Source: Pomacea canaliculata (lineage: Eukaryota; Mollusca; Gastropoda; Architaenioglossa; Ampullariidae). Taken from it: a stretch of 64,000 nucleotides of DNA. The translations under genes and the position numbers were made by a program. Position 1 is the first letter of the stretch, and each line of letters begins with the position of its first letter. The stretch is taken from contig NC_037596.1 of assembly GCF_003073045.1 (NCBI RefSeq), forward strand, positions 12,521,950 through 12,585,949. Direction: 5' to 3'. Positions 35,138 through 46,560 of the stretch are shown piece by piece. The notes under the pieces are model-generated. The model had not been told where the DNA came from. It searched no databases and saw nothing but the letters and a program-made list of their open reading frames with translations.

Positions 35138-36092
35138 GACTAGAAGATACATGCATTAGTATACACATAGTGCTCTACAAACGCTTATACAGGCTTTTAA
35201 CAACAATTTTACATCCATACTTGATTCTAACTTCTTTTATTCAGTACGTTATTATTTTGTATTATAAATATTACACCTCTGCTCTTCTTGTTGAAAAAAA
35301 CATTTTCTATGGATTAAAGGTTTTGCTAAGCTAATTACCGAATAGAGTAAAAGCTAACGAAAGAAGAACTTAGGCTTTATCTCATAAACTAAAAGACGGC
35401 GCTACAAAGGATACCTCTGCTTTAAATATTTGAAATTGAAATATTTAAGTGTATTAATTTCATTAAAATTCATTTGCTTGATTTATGACTGCTTAATTAA
35501 TTCCTTTACTTTTTCTCTTTTTTAAGTATTATGCATTCATTTTTATCATAAACTGCCTCCATTTGACGTACATCTAAGATTAATTGTTAGTGCATGATAA
35601 TATGTCTCCTGGGTTTATACACAATAACCCAAAATATCTTTTAATGAAAAGGAAAGTTTTAATCTTCTGTGTATGTCATTTTTTTCATGTTGAAGTGGAA
35701 CTGCAGAGAGTATTTGTGATTTGCGAAACATTTAAATTAGGTTTAAAATATTTGTTAAATGTTTTCAAAATGTTTTACATAAAAATGTTTATAAAAAGTT
35801 TTGAAAACATTAAAATGCAAACATTGCTAAAACATTACTTTGATGGGCATGATAAACATGTAAAAATATTTGCTGCAAAAATTGTCACAGATTATGCGCA
35901 ACAGCTTTGAGAAAAAACATTGATACAATGGCGAGAGAAATGTGTGAGCTAAGGGGCGTCACACACTTGACTTCGACTAAAGGTCCCGCGTGAAATGCCG
36001 AAATGAAGTGCCCCGCGCCGAAACGTCCGGCGGCGCAACGTCCGTGTACCCGCAGAATCACGCTCACCTAGGAACATGATCTCAGTGCTGTG

Positions 36093-36270
36093 CAGGCCAG
36101 TTCTTAGCCCCCGCGGGGCCCGAGGCAAAGGGCATGTGCGGGGCCCTCACGCCACGATCACACGGTTTTAGTTGGGATCTAAAGTCACATATCAATCAAA
36201 AGCGCGGAGCCCCTTGAAGCGCGGGGCCCTAGGCAGATGCCTCGTCCGCCTGCCCCTAAGCACGGCCCTG
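36093..36270. mobile_element. hAT-type MITE, 178 bp
   Basis: Ends CAGGCCAGTTCTTAGCCCC and the complement CAGGGCCGTGCTTAGGGGC, flanked by a perfect 8-bp duplication GTGCTGTG (36085-36092, 36271-36278). GC-rich compared with its AT-rich surroundings. Confidence 0.85.
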
Positions 36271-36906
36271 GTGCTGTGCATGTGTGTGTATATATTATTA
36301 CAACATCTATATAGTTAATCATGCAGTAGTTTTCCGATACTTTTTACAACTATAAGTTTATTATATACCCACAACGAGTTATTTCATTGTAGCTGATACT
36401 AGTATACACATAGTAAAAGATCACTATCATAAAGTTGTGAGTCATGCATGAAGTATTAAAATATTCCGGTAGGTTTTTCAATGTAAACGATATTACAGAT
36501 GACGAACTATTTATAAAGCCAATCTCTTAGTTTATATATCTATATGTTTGAGCATTAGTTCTGCTCTTCTCGTGAAAAAAAGTTTCTATCAAAGATGCGC
36601 TTCTCATGAGAATTACAGATTAAATGAAGCTTGTGAAGGACCGACTATTCAGATGGGCTTAGGCTTTATTTTCTGGTCTAGAATAGGCGGTAAAACGCTG
36701 ATACAGGCTTTTAAGGACAGTTTTATATTTATACATGCACACCACTTACTTTTAATTTTTGTAATGTTATTGTTCAGTAGCATAAATGTTACATTAGTTT
36801 TGCTTTTGATGTAGAAGAGAACGTTTCTATGGATTACTGCTAACGGGAATTACCGATTAGATGACGCACACGCTTATGAAGGACCGACTTCCAGATGGGC
36901 TTAGTC

Positions 36907-37099
36907 CAGTGGTTCTTAACCGGGGTTCGATCGCGAACCCTAGGGAGGGGTTCGGTGAGTCTATCTCAAGGGTTCGGCGGAGCCTCCGCCACGGAGGTCA
37001 AGACACACACGCAATTCGTGATGACACTAAAGAAGGGTTCGGTGAATGTGCATATGAAACTTTTGGGTTCGGTACTTCAAACAAGGTTAAGAACCACTG
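36907..37099. mobile_element. hAT-type MITE, 193 bp
   Basis: Ends CAGTGGTTCTTAACC and GGTTAAGAACCACTG are perfect inverted repeats. Target duplication is GCTTAGTC / GCTTAGGC (36899-36906, 37100-37107). The site lies inside the locus repeat GGGCTTAGGCTTTATTTT, which is intact at 36655. The interior repeats GGGTTCGGTGA. Confidence 0.88.
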
Positions 37100-38979
37100 G
37101 CTTAGGCTTTATTTTATAGACTAGAAGATAGCGCTACAAAAGGTAACTGATACTGGCTTTTTATGAACAATTTCACATAGTATATTAGGTTATTATTGAG
37201 TAATGTCAATGTTACCCTTTGTATGGTATGTACTTAAATCTTTTCATTTGTTTGTCTTTTCAGTAATGTGCAGTGAAACTCATGTTTTGAGCTAAATAGA
37301 ATTTATTGCTGATGACTCTCTCCTACTCTCTCATCGCCTTTATAATTATTATTGTCTTATTTTATATATCCTTGTCACCATCAAAACTCATGTTAAAGAA
37401 ATGTGATAGGTACTTCAATAATCACACAAGGTGCGTTGCGACAGAAAGATTTTTGTATTGTTTTAATAAATTCTTTTTGGAATCATACTTCTGGTGTACT
37501 GGTAAAACTTTATCAATTTTGTCTGCACGAACATATAGGAGGTTTACATTAATAAAATGAGCCATTTACATATTTGCGTTCGAAACATGTCTATCTTGTT
37601 AACAGTAATTTCAACTACCATGGTGTTTAATGATTAAAACGATTCATTTTAGCAGATTATTTTGTTAGCTTTGTTAGACTTTTACAGCATTAATTTGATG
37701 TTTTCTTTAGCTTTTCGACTTTGCATTTTCAGGTTCCCTGTTGAGATAAGCACCCAAGTACACTAACAACACACACATACAAGTTCTTTGTCTTACAACT
37801 GATGATACTACTGAAACAATATTCAGCCAAGTGCTTTTAACCAGTCACTAGCAATCGTGAACAGAGAGGAAGAACTTACCACGGTGAAGGTGTCTATCGT
37901 TAGCCTCGCCTACAAGTTGAAGGGTAAGAAGACTACTCATTTGACCAATGATAATGACCAACTTTATTTGTCCCAGTGAGCAATTTGAACATGGGAAGGT
38001 GCTATAGCCCATTTGGGTACGTTCACCTGCTTTCTATGACACACTCTCTGTGTCCAGCCATCAGATGCCAGGTCATCTGCCACAGACCTCATTCATACCT
38101 GCTTTGATGACAGAAGTGCACGCTTGGCTGCCTCTCGCCCTTTTATCCCCTTCTTTTAAATCAAATGTCGGATAAATGCCTGTACACAGGGTTATTTTAG
38201 TTACGTGAGTGTTTTTTGGTTGTAGACAATTTTAGTTAAGGGTTTAAGGGTTTAATTGTGGGCCCTTTTAGTGTCCCACATAACAATCCTAAATAATGAT
38301 AGTTTAATATAAATAACTAGTATTAGTGCTGCCGCTACAAGACGATTAAGCTATTGACGGCTTTCTGTCCCCCAAGCATGTTTTAATGTCAGAATTTTGC
38401 ATGATGAACCCTTTGCGCTTTCTTGAGAAATGTCTGCTACAACTCTCTGTCGGTTTCGAAATTTTTTTAAATAAAAATCTGGGGAACGTTAAAAACAGTC
38501 GTTAACGATGGATAAAAAATCAGTATTCATTCTTCCACTGGTCGACGGGAGGAACAAATTGATTGATGCGACAGTTAACAAAGTGCACCACCCACGTGAG
38601 GTCAAAGAAGCATTGCATAAAAAGACCAGGGCAATCGTTCACATTTTCAAGCCAATTTTTCGATCAAGGCATCAACCTATAGGCTTGTGTCGGGTCCAAT
38701 GGTCGAAATAAAACAACTGACACTGTTTCACGGATACAACTTGAGATTCCTGGCTGCTTAGTTCCTTCAAGTATACAAGTACAAAGTCGTTAGTTTTACT
38801 TTCTCTGTAAGAGATTCATAGCAGCCCCCTTAGGCACTTGCTCTTGAATTCCTGCGTTACTCTGTATATATCAGCAATGTCTCAATTATGTGCAACAGGA
38901 TTTTAAAGAATAGTAGTTCCTGCATTACTCTGTATATATCAGCAATGTCTCAAATATGTGCAACAGGATTTTAAAAATA

Positions 38980-39811
38980 CAGTGGAACCTCGGTTAGCGA
39001 ACGCCTCGGATAGCGAATATTTCGGATAACGAACAAAAATTTCGTTAACAGTTTGTCTCGGATAGCGAACAAAATTTCGGATAACAAACAGCCACGTGAA
39101 CCACACGTGACCGACCAGCATGTCATCATTCGCGCTCGAGACACAGTTACGATCGGTCGTTCCTTACCTGTGCACATCCTTCTTATTTAGTGATTTTTGT
39201 GCTTTATTTTAATAAGATAATCATCAATCTTGGCTCCAAAGAAGATTCAGAGCAATAGTAGTGAGGTAATGACAAGGAAGCGGCCAACAATTGAATTGAA
39301 AAAGGAAATGATTTCAAAGTATGAAGGTGGCATGCGTCTGTCGGATATGTGATATCGTATTACCGAGGAGTTTTACAAAAAAGTCAGAAGGAACAGACAC
39401 TGGACAAGTTTTTTTCCTTTAACCTCAAAGCTACAGAAAAGGGAAGTTTCCCCCGATTTTCTAATGTCACGTGTGCTCATGGAGGGGGAATCAAAGCAGT
39501 AATTCCACCCCTTCCTCCCCACACCTGCTTCCACCCACGCCTTCAAAACGGAAAGTTTTCTGATGTTTAAATGCTTTCGTTAATGTTTTTATGTTAATTT
39601 AACTCCATTTATATTGCATTATAACTGTTCTCATTAAAACTAATACCTATATAGCCTGTAACTTTCAAACATTAGCGAGTCAACAGGGGCTGGGAACCAA
39701 TTAAATCTATTTCCTTTATTTCTTATGGAAAAAATTGTTTCGGATAACGAACATTTCGGATAACGAACACCTTTTCAGAACGGATTAAGTTCGTTAACCG
39801 AGGTTCCACTG
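38980..39811. mobile_element. Internally deleted pogo/Tigger element
   Basis: The terminal inverted repeats begin CAGTGGAACCTCGGTTA and are flanked by TA (38978-38979, 39812-39813). Sub-terminal GGATAACGAAC motifs repeat. The interior keeps two transposase scraps in + orientation. RPTIELKKEMISKYEGGMRL at about 39280 is the N-terminal HTH start, and QKEQTLDKFF at about 39378 is the typical C-terminal motif. The catalytic core is missing. Confidence 0.9.
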
Positions 39812-40209
39812 TAGTAAGCTTTAACCCTAAGAGTTTCATTCTACAATTTGGTATACAAATCGTTTTATTGAAGTATTAGACACCAGAGAAAACAATAAAA
39901 CGTCGTGACAAAAATCATTAGCTGCTCGACCACAAGACAGATAATATATCTTTCATACAGTACTGATATATTAAAACTAATAAAATGGTTGAAGAGCAAA
40001 GAAGATAAATAATTAAGCCACATAATTAAATTCCGAATCTTTTTGTCTTCCTTCTCAATAGATCCATAGTTGACACTCAGGAATGTTTCTTTCTCCTCCA
40101 TCCCGACTTACTTATTTTTGAAAAAAGATGTCAGTTACTAACTCTGACTTTTCATTTATTGTCTTTTCTTCCGATGCTTCCGAAGGTCATATATGAGACG
40201 ATCCTAGCA

Positions 40210-40336
40210 TCAATCCCGTCTACTCAGAGTCCACTTAACATCATCATCTGACAGGTCAAACTCAGGTGGTTCATCACCATCTGAAGCTTCAAACACTGTC
40301 TTGTAACTGGTTGTCCGTTGTCTGACAGGTAACTCT
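40210..40336 (-). pseudogene. Possible minus-strand terminal exon, acidic
   Basis: After a CTGTCAG acceptor the minus frame reads TTSYKTVFEASDGDEPPEF, then DLSDDDVKWTLSRRD and TGA. The acidic composition and Tyr look protein-like. The matching block in the first duplicate (7165-7268) has in-frame stops. No upstream exon can be assigned, so it could be a relic of an older receptor tail or chance. Confidence 0.25.
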
Positions 40337-40745
40337 TTTAATTAATACACAATTGAGTCTTACCTCACAACCTTTGTAATTTATAATATTTGACGTGGAG
40401 ATTGCTGTTTGTCCATATTTTTCAAATGTTTTTATCACACATCAGAAATGTCTAAGTCTTCCTTTACCTAAACATACGACGCTAATTAAACATTAAGGTT
40501 GAAGTACGCGCGCAATTAATTTTTTAATATAAAGATTTTACTGTAATTGTAAATTTTTAAAAATTTCTCAGCTTAATGCGTGAGCTCATAAAAAGGCATA
40601 GTAACAGATTTGCCTCTTAACATCAAACTGATCTTTGGAAAGTATTTATTTCATCTTTTCTGAAAAGTAATATTATTATGATGAAATGAAAAGCCAATTT
40701 ATAAGTAATATTCATAATAGACTTTTGTGTTTGTGTATATTGCAG

Positions 40746-40874
40746 CTATTCCCACCATGAGCTGTGAAATTAAGAACGAAAAGTGTCCGGTTCAAATGCA
40801 ATGCTTATTTCCCACGACTGCTACTGATACACGACCTTTTACTCTTTACTTTTATTCTTCCCAGGGAAGTCAAG
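40746..40874 (+). CDS. P2 exon: first half of Ig-like domain
   Basis: 129 nt, acceptor TATTGCAG, donor GTAAGG, phase 1-1. Reads IPTMSCEIKNEKCPVQMQCL and TLYFYSSQGSQ. Compared with P1, the codon changes are clustered between the two Cys of the first half and are all replacement by my count. Confidence 0.8.
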
Positions 40875-43800
40875 GTAAGGAATCGAAGAGCCTTGTGCAT
40901 CACTGACCATCTATGTAATCTTCATCCATGGTTATTAAAAGAAGAAAGATCAATTAGATCAACGCTTTTGATTTCTACGAATAGCTGTAAAACAAATTCC
41001 TCTTAAGTGAGATAAGAAAAGGCCTATAATTAAAGACCTTCCCAAATGGTGACACATATTGCGATCACTTGGTTCACAACATTTATTAATGCCTCGAACA
41101 CAAAACAACAGCTGGAAAAAAGAACAAATTGAAAGATTGCTACTGTACTAGTTGTCTGCTCGAATCAGTGTACAGCTTGTACTCAGAAATGTGTGATAAA
41201 GACTTGCGGACAGAGCGTGGATTGGATCACAAGACATGACGTAGCACGTTAATCACTAAACATTGATAACCCTTTTAATTAACATTTTCACTTTTAACTT
41301 CTTCCGCAGAACGAGTGCTTGTCTGTGCGTACAACGGACACCATACATGCTTTCAAGAAAAAGGCTTCGAGGCCACACATGAAGGTTATAATGCTGTCAC
41401 CATCACAGTTCCTGACACATTTACAACAAGCAATGGATCATTTGGCTGCCAGAAAGGAGACATTCATATGGTTAAAAATTGTTTGTACAATCCTCCAGGT
41501 AAGATTTTCTCAAGTTGTAAAATATTGTTTTGGAACACAAAACTGCAACTGTAAGTGGCTAACAGACTAACACATCAAACGCTAAATAAAGCTTAAAGCT
41601 CCTGACAAGTTATTGAAAAATAAATCTATCAGAAGTTTGTAACAAAATAAGTCCTTAATTTCAATTATTTGATTTGACAGAATTCAATATAGACCAAAAC
41701 CTATACCGGTCAGCTTGCATGTGCTTTAAAATCGTAACACTCAGAGTAACAAAACCATGAAATAAAAGAAATTTAAACACAGAACAGAACGCTGATATTC
41801 CATAAAGAATTTCTTGAAAAGAGTAAGATGTTTTAGTGTAAAAATGAGTAAATGTAATTTTTTTGCTATTGTTAATAGTTTTTAGCATACAGACAGAAGG
41901 AATATGGTGCTTAATTTTGTTGCTTTAAGTGTTAAATAAAATTTTATTAAACTATTTACGTTGAATTGTTCACTTAACAATAGTTTATGTTACTGATAAA
42001 ATTATCAACTGACACTACACATAATCAAGGTTAGCCCTCAGGCCGAAGAATATTTAATCCCATACGAGATGAATGTGAGAGTAACATCCTAGGCTCTACC
42101 ATTGTGTTTTGTGTTTTGTGATGTTCATACACTGGTGAACTTTCTTTGAATTATCTGATATTACTTCCTTTGCTGTCAAATATAAGACCTATCTTGTAAT
42201 TTTAAAAAAAAGTCATAGGTAAAGAAACATTTTTGCGTTTATTGGTACGTCTATGATTTGACCATTCAATTAAAAGATTATGGTAATCTTATTTAAGAAA
42301 TGCAGCGGCGGCGTTAGGGGGTGGCAAATGGGGCGGCCGCCCAAGGCCCCGCTCTCGAAGGGGCCCCGCGCTTCAGCCCCGAGGTAAGGTGACCAGACGT
42401 CCTGCTTTTGACCTCGTGTCCCGCCTGCTCATAAAATGTCCGGACGCCCAACGTCCCGCTTTGTGGCAAGTCCACAATGTCCCGCTTGTCTTTAAAAATA
42501 CCGCACACTGATTCGCATCGGCGCCTTTGGTTTTGGTGTTGTCTTACTGATCCCTATTTTTTTTTTTTTTCGTAGCTCTGCCGGCTCCGGTGTTTGACCC
42601 GTGACGATAATGACCTGCCGGTGTAGTGAATCGAAACCTCCGGGCGTATCTAAACGTATGGGTATTGTCTGCGCATGCGCATGAAGTGAAACTTCGCTAC
42701 CGTCTGGTAGTTTACTTGAAATAAAAGTAAAGGACGAAACATTACTGGACATACTAAATAAAATGGCATTGCAAAAGCAAACTTATACAACTCACAATAT
42801 GCTTTGATCTGGTTTTGATAAATAAACATCCGATGGATTAGTAAATATTTTCTTGGGTTTATTTATCAAAAACCAGATCAAAGCATATTGTGAGTTGTAT
42901 AATTTTGCTTTTGCAATGCCATTTTATTTCGTAATGTTTTGTAATGTTTCGTACTTTACTTTTATTTCAAGTAAACTACCAGACGGTAGCGAAGTTTCGC
43001 TTCGTGCGCATGCGCAGACTATACCCATACGTTTAGATACGCCCGGAGGTTTCGATTCGCTACACCGGCAGATATCTTATTGCACGCGCCGCTGGTACAT
43101 CGCCGGTGGTCGTCTGCTCGTCCCTCTTTAAGGTGTCAGCTTCTTTGGCTACGGTTGTCCGTCCGAGTTCCCCTACTTCCCAGTGGCAACCCACGCCAAC
43201 AGCTGACTACACCCCAAACCTAGTGATATATGGAATGGACAACCAATGAGTACACAATGGCTTTCATCTGCTGACTTTATTATGTAAAGTGAAGCTGCTT
43301 GAAGTCGCTCGCTTTCCTTTGAAGGCAGCCTCTAACGACTCCATCAGACATGTCAGTTATTATTATTTATCTTCTTACTTTGTCTGTGTTGGAGTGCTAC
43401 GGACTGCCGATTTCTAACTCTGTTAGACTTGATAAAATAATTTTTTAGCAAATTAAGCTAGGCTTAAAAATGAAAACAAGTGCAGACATGCCGATCCAAA
43501 GGCATCCACAGGCCGTACTGAAGCCCACCCCTGGTATAGAGTTGTAGACTAATGTAGTTTGCTTGGTGATGGAGAGACGGGAAGAGAAAGTTTCACGGTG
43601 TCGTGAAGTAACTACCACTTCGGGCTTAGAGGTTGTAGTGCCAGTGGCGGGCCCCATCCTTTCCATTCACAGAGTGGCCATACATCAGTAACATATCCAC
43701 CTCTTTACTGCCGATTCTAACTTGCTTGCAGGTCCCCCAAGGGGCACATTAATCCAGCGACCTCAATGCACGAACGTTCTTCTACGGTTCATGCGCGATA

Positions 43801-46503
43801 AATCATTGTGTCCACCGGCTTTCTGACACCTGCCCGCTACCCCGACTGCCCGCCTACCTTAGGTGTGGAAATTGTATACTGCAGTGTAATGCTTGGGTGT
43901 TCCTTCTTCAGACCTTTCTGTAAGAGAAAAGAAAAAAGAAGAAGGAAAACAATCCACTGACTAAGGCCAGGCCCTCTTACAACCGAGGGCCCGGGTACGG
44001 GGTAGATCAGATACCCTGCCATCTCATAAAGTGTACGTCAGCACCTTTCCCCTCACCTCTCGGCATTTCTTCCTCCCGCGTGTTTTCCGCTGCCCGGCAT
44101 TTTATTCGCTTCCATTAATCTTTTTCTGTGAGTACGGATCAGTGACTAAACTAATGTCGGGGACGATACGAAGATCGCCAGTGAAAAGACAGTTAAAGGT
44201 GGAAACATTGAAAAGACTTTTGTGAGGTGCAACTTCGATAGTGAAAATTCAGGAAATCCTTGTGGAAAATTTATGACACTATCTTGCAATGACCGAAACT
44301 TTACAAGGAGATTCACGGTCTATGAAGTACGGTTTGGGGGCAACAGCCCCACAAGATGACGAAGGTGCCGGACCAACGTCGGCACGATAATTTATACAGC
44401 GCCTCACCTGCACGTCCGCAAAGTTGGCTGAGCGGGAGATAAGGTAAGAATATTTTAATTTAAATTTTAAATACCGGTTTTCTATTTAAAGTGGAATACT
44501 GTAGTGGCGTGGACAGACCTGCCGTTGAAAGCATCACTACTCGACAAAGTCAGAGGAAAGTACCCACACACACACCTCCTCTCCCCCCCCCCCCCCACTG
44601 TTTGTCGGCGTTCTTTGACTGTGACGACAACATCATCGGCACACGTCCCGCATTCGCCCCCGAAACGTCTGGTCACCTTAGCCGAGGTAATCTTTATGAC
44701 TTATTGCTAGCTGTGTTAAACATGTTGTAAAAAAAACATTGACGTTCAGAAAACACTTCTAAGTTCTAATTAAGCAAATTATTGACCCCATGTCTTCACG
44801 TTAAGCCCGACAATAATAACAAGCAGTTTATTCAGTTATCGTCACCATATTATTTCTCTTTAAGAAAAAACCGCTACTGTCACAAACGGTGGGAAAGGTT
44901 ACGAACAATTAAAACACTAAATTCGTGGTTATTTCGCGAAATGGATCCAGCCTATCTAACTGAATATGAATCAGTGCTTCTGGCATCATATCAATAGGGA
45001 TATTGATACACGTACTGAGTCATACTCGATAACCCCGGCCCCGCGCGGATGGTCGGCCCCAGGCCCTGCGTATTCCTAACGCCGCCTCTGAAGAAATGGT
45101 TATTTCAATGTTTCTTAGCTGTAAAGTTTATTGTTTAGTTTTAATGTTATGTTTTAAACGTTTCATTAAAATACAAAAGCTTTCTTTTAAATTCTCAATT
45201 CCTGTCGAATATCTGCACCCAAGAGCGTTTCGTTCTGACATTGCCTAAAGTTATCTTTTTACGAGTTAAGAACTATCACTCTTTTAACAACAGAAAATAG
45301 GTATTTTTCACTGGACCACATTCCGCAGTCCGCTGTATAAATCCGTAGCTGCTACGGAAAAATCGCAGAGTAATGGATGTCTGTGTTGTGTATGTCGACT
45401 TTTATTGAAAAGTGGCTTTGCAAATAGATTAGTATTAGGTCTGTCGTGACTTTTCCTATCATGTGGGGACATAAGTATAGCCTTATTTACAGTACACGCT
45501 GATAGTCATGGCACTACGCTCTTGCCCGCAGTGTTTTGTTGTTTTGTGAAGTGATCCCCATTGCTTTAATGGTTATTATGGTGAGTTTCATAATGATACC
45601 CCTGGAACTTTTGATAACAAGATAATATTTTTGTAATTTTCAGGACCTAATATGAAATATGAAGGGGGCAATATGAAGTGTGTTACATGTGAAAGCCCAG
45701 CAGTTTGTTGTGGTGCTTCTAATTTCCTTCGTAAGATCTTGTACACATCAGACTGCAAGTCTGTTAACAAGAGAACTTTACTACATGGTATTGTCACGTC
45801 TGTTCTCCAATAGCAAAGGCATTAACTATGCGAATACAAAGAACTGAAGAAGAATACCTGATGTTATCTTTTTTTCTGTTTTATACCATTGTATTCAAAC
45901 CAGTTTTTACTTTTAGCTTAATGCCCTGATCTAACATTATGTATTGTTCAAAATTTTCAGAAATCTGCAATACTATTAGAAGCACCGAATCTTTAATCGG
46001 TCTTGGGACGACTACAAAAGGTAGGTACATATTAATAAAATACATTTCGTGTGTCTATTGATGGTTTATTCAACACTGCCAAGACAACAAAGTTCTTTCT
46101 TAAAAGCATGACTTCATTATCTGGAAGGCTGTCTAAACATTCCAGCCCTGCTTACACCTTCTTGCTCTTTTTTAAAGAAACATTTCTTTCTTTGCTAAAT
46201 ACATGTACAAGTAAAGAGATTAAGCACCAGTCACCATTAAACAGATATATAGATTGATGACATCACAGTCTTTTTATGTTTATGCGTATTGGACGATGTT
46301 TACTCATTTGTAACCGTGTTCTGCTGTGTCACATCACCGCCTCATCTTCGTGCTTTGGTTTTCACTGGACTGGGACTTTGTCTTGCTGTGTAGTGCACTA
46401 TGCTTGTCTTTCTAACGGGGAAGCTCGCTGTACAAGTAGACTGTTATTACTGTACAACACCTTGAGCCCTGCTGATGTTGGAGGAACATGCTATATTAAT
46501 ACA

Positions 46504-46560
<57 letters not shown>

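Larger units (their letters stand above)
34292..40745. other. M2/P2 head-to-head intergenic region
   Basis: About 6.4 kb separating the divergent genes, so regulatory DNA for both is expected here. It holds four copies of the GGGC(C/T)TAGGCTTTATTTT locus repeat (about 34669, 35369, 36655, 37101), four DNA-transposon derivatives listed separately, and a direct duplication of about 65 bp at 38849-38977. No signal-peptide exon for P2 was identified. Short open frames (37306, 38508) are not conserved near P1. Confidence 0.4.
42303..45090. mobile_element. Nested hAT composite (outer element)
   Basis: The outer ends CAGCGGCGGCGTTAGG and CCTAACGCCGCCTCTG are inverted. The 8-bp target duplication AAGAAATG is perfect (42295-42302, 45091-45098). 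Total 2788 bp, of which about 2.3 kb is a second element inserted inside. Without it the outer element is about 490 bp, a MITE. The equivalent P1 intron lacks it. No intact transposase frame is visible. Confidence 0.88.

Noticed and set aside
37306..37560. Open frame with a hydrophobic N-terminus as a possible P2 signal exon
   Set aside because: The aligned region before P1 has no ATG or open frame, and no suitable phase-1 donor follows.
38508..38711. 67-codon open frame upstream of the Tigger element
   Set aside because: No domain, no counterpart near P1, and no splice support; probably chance.
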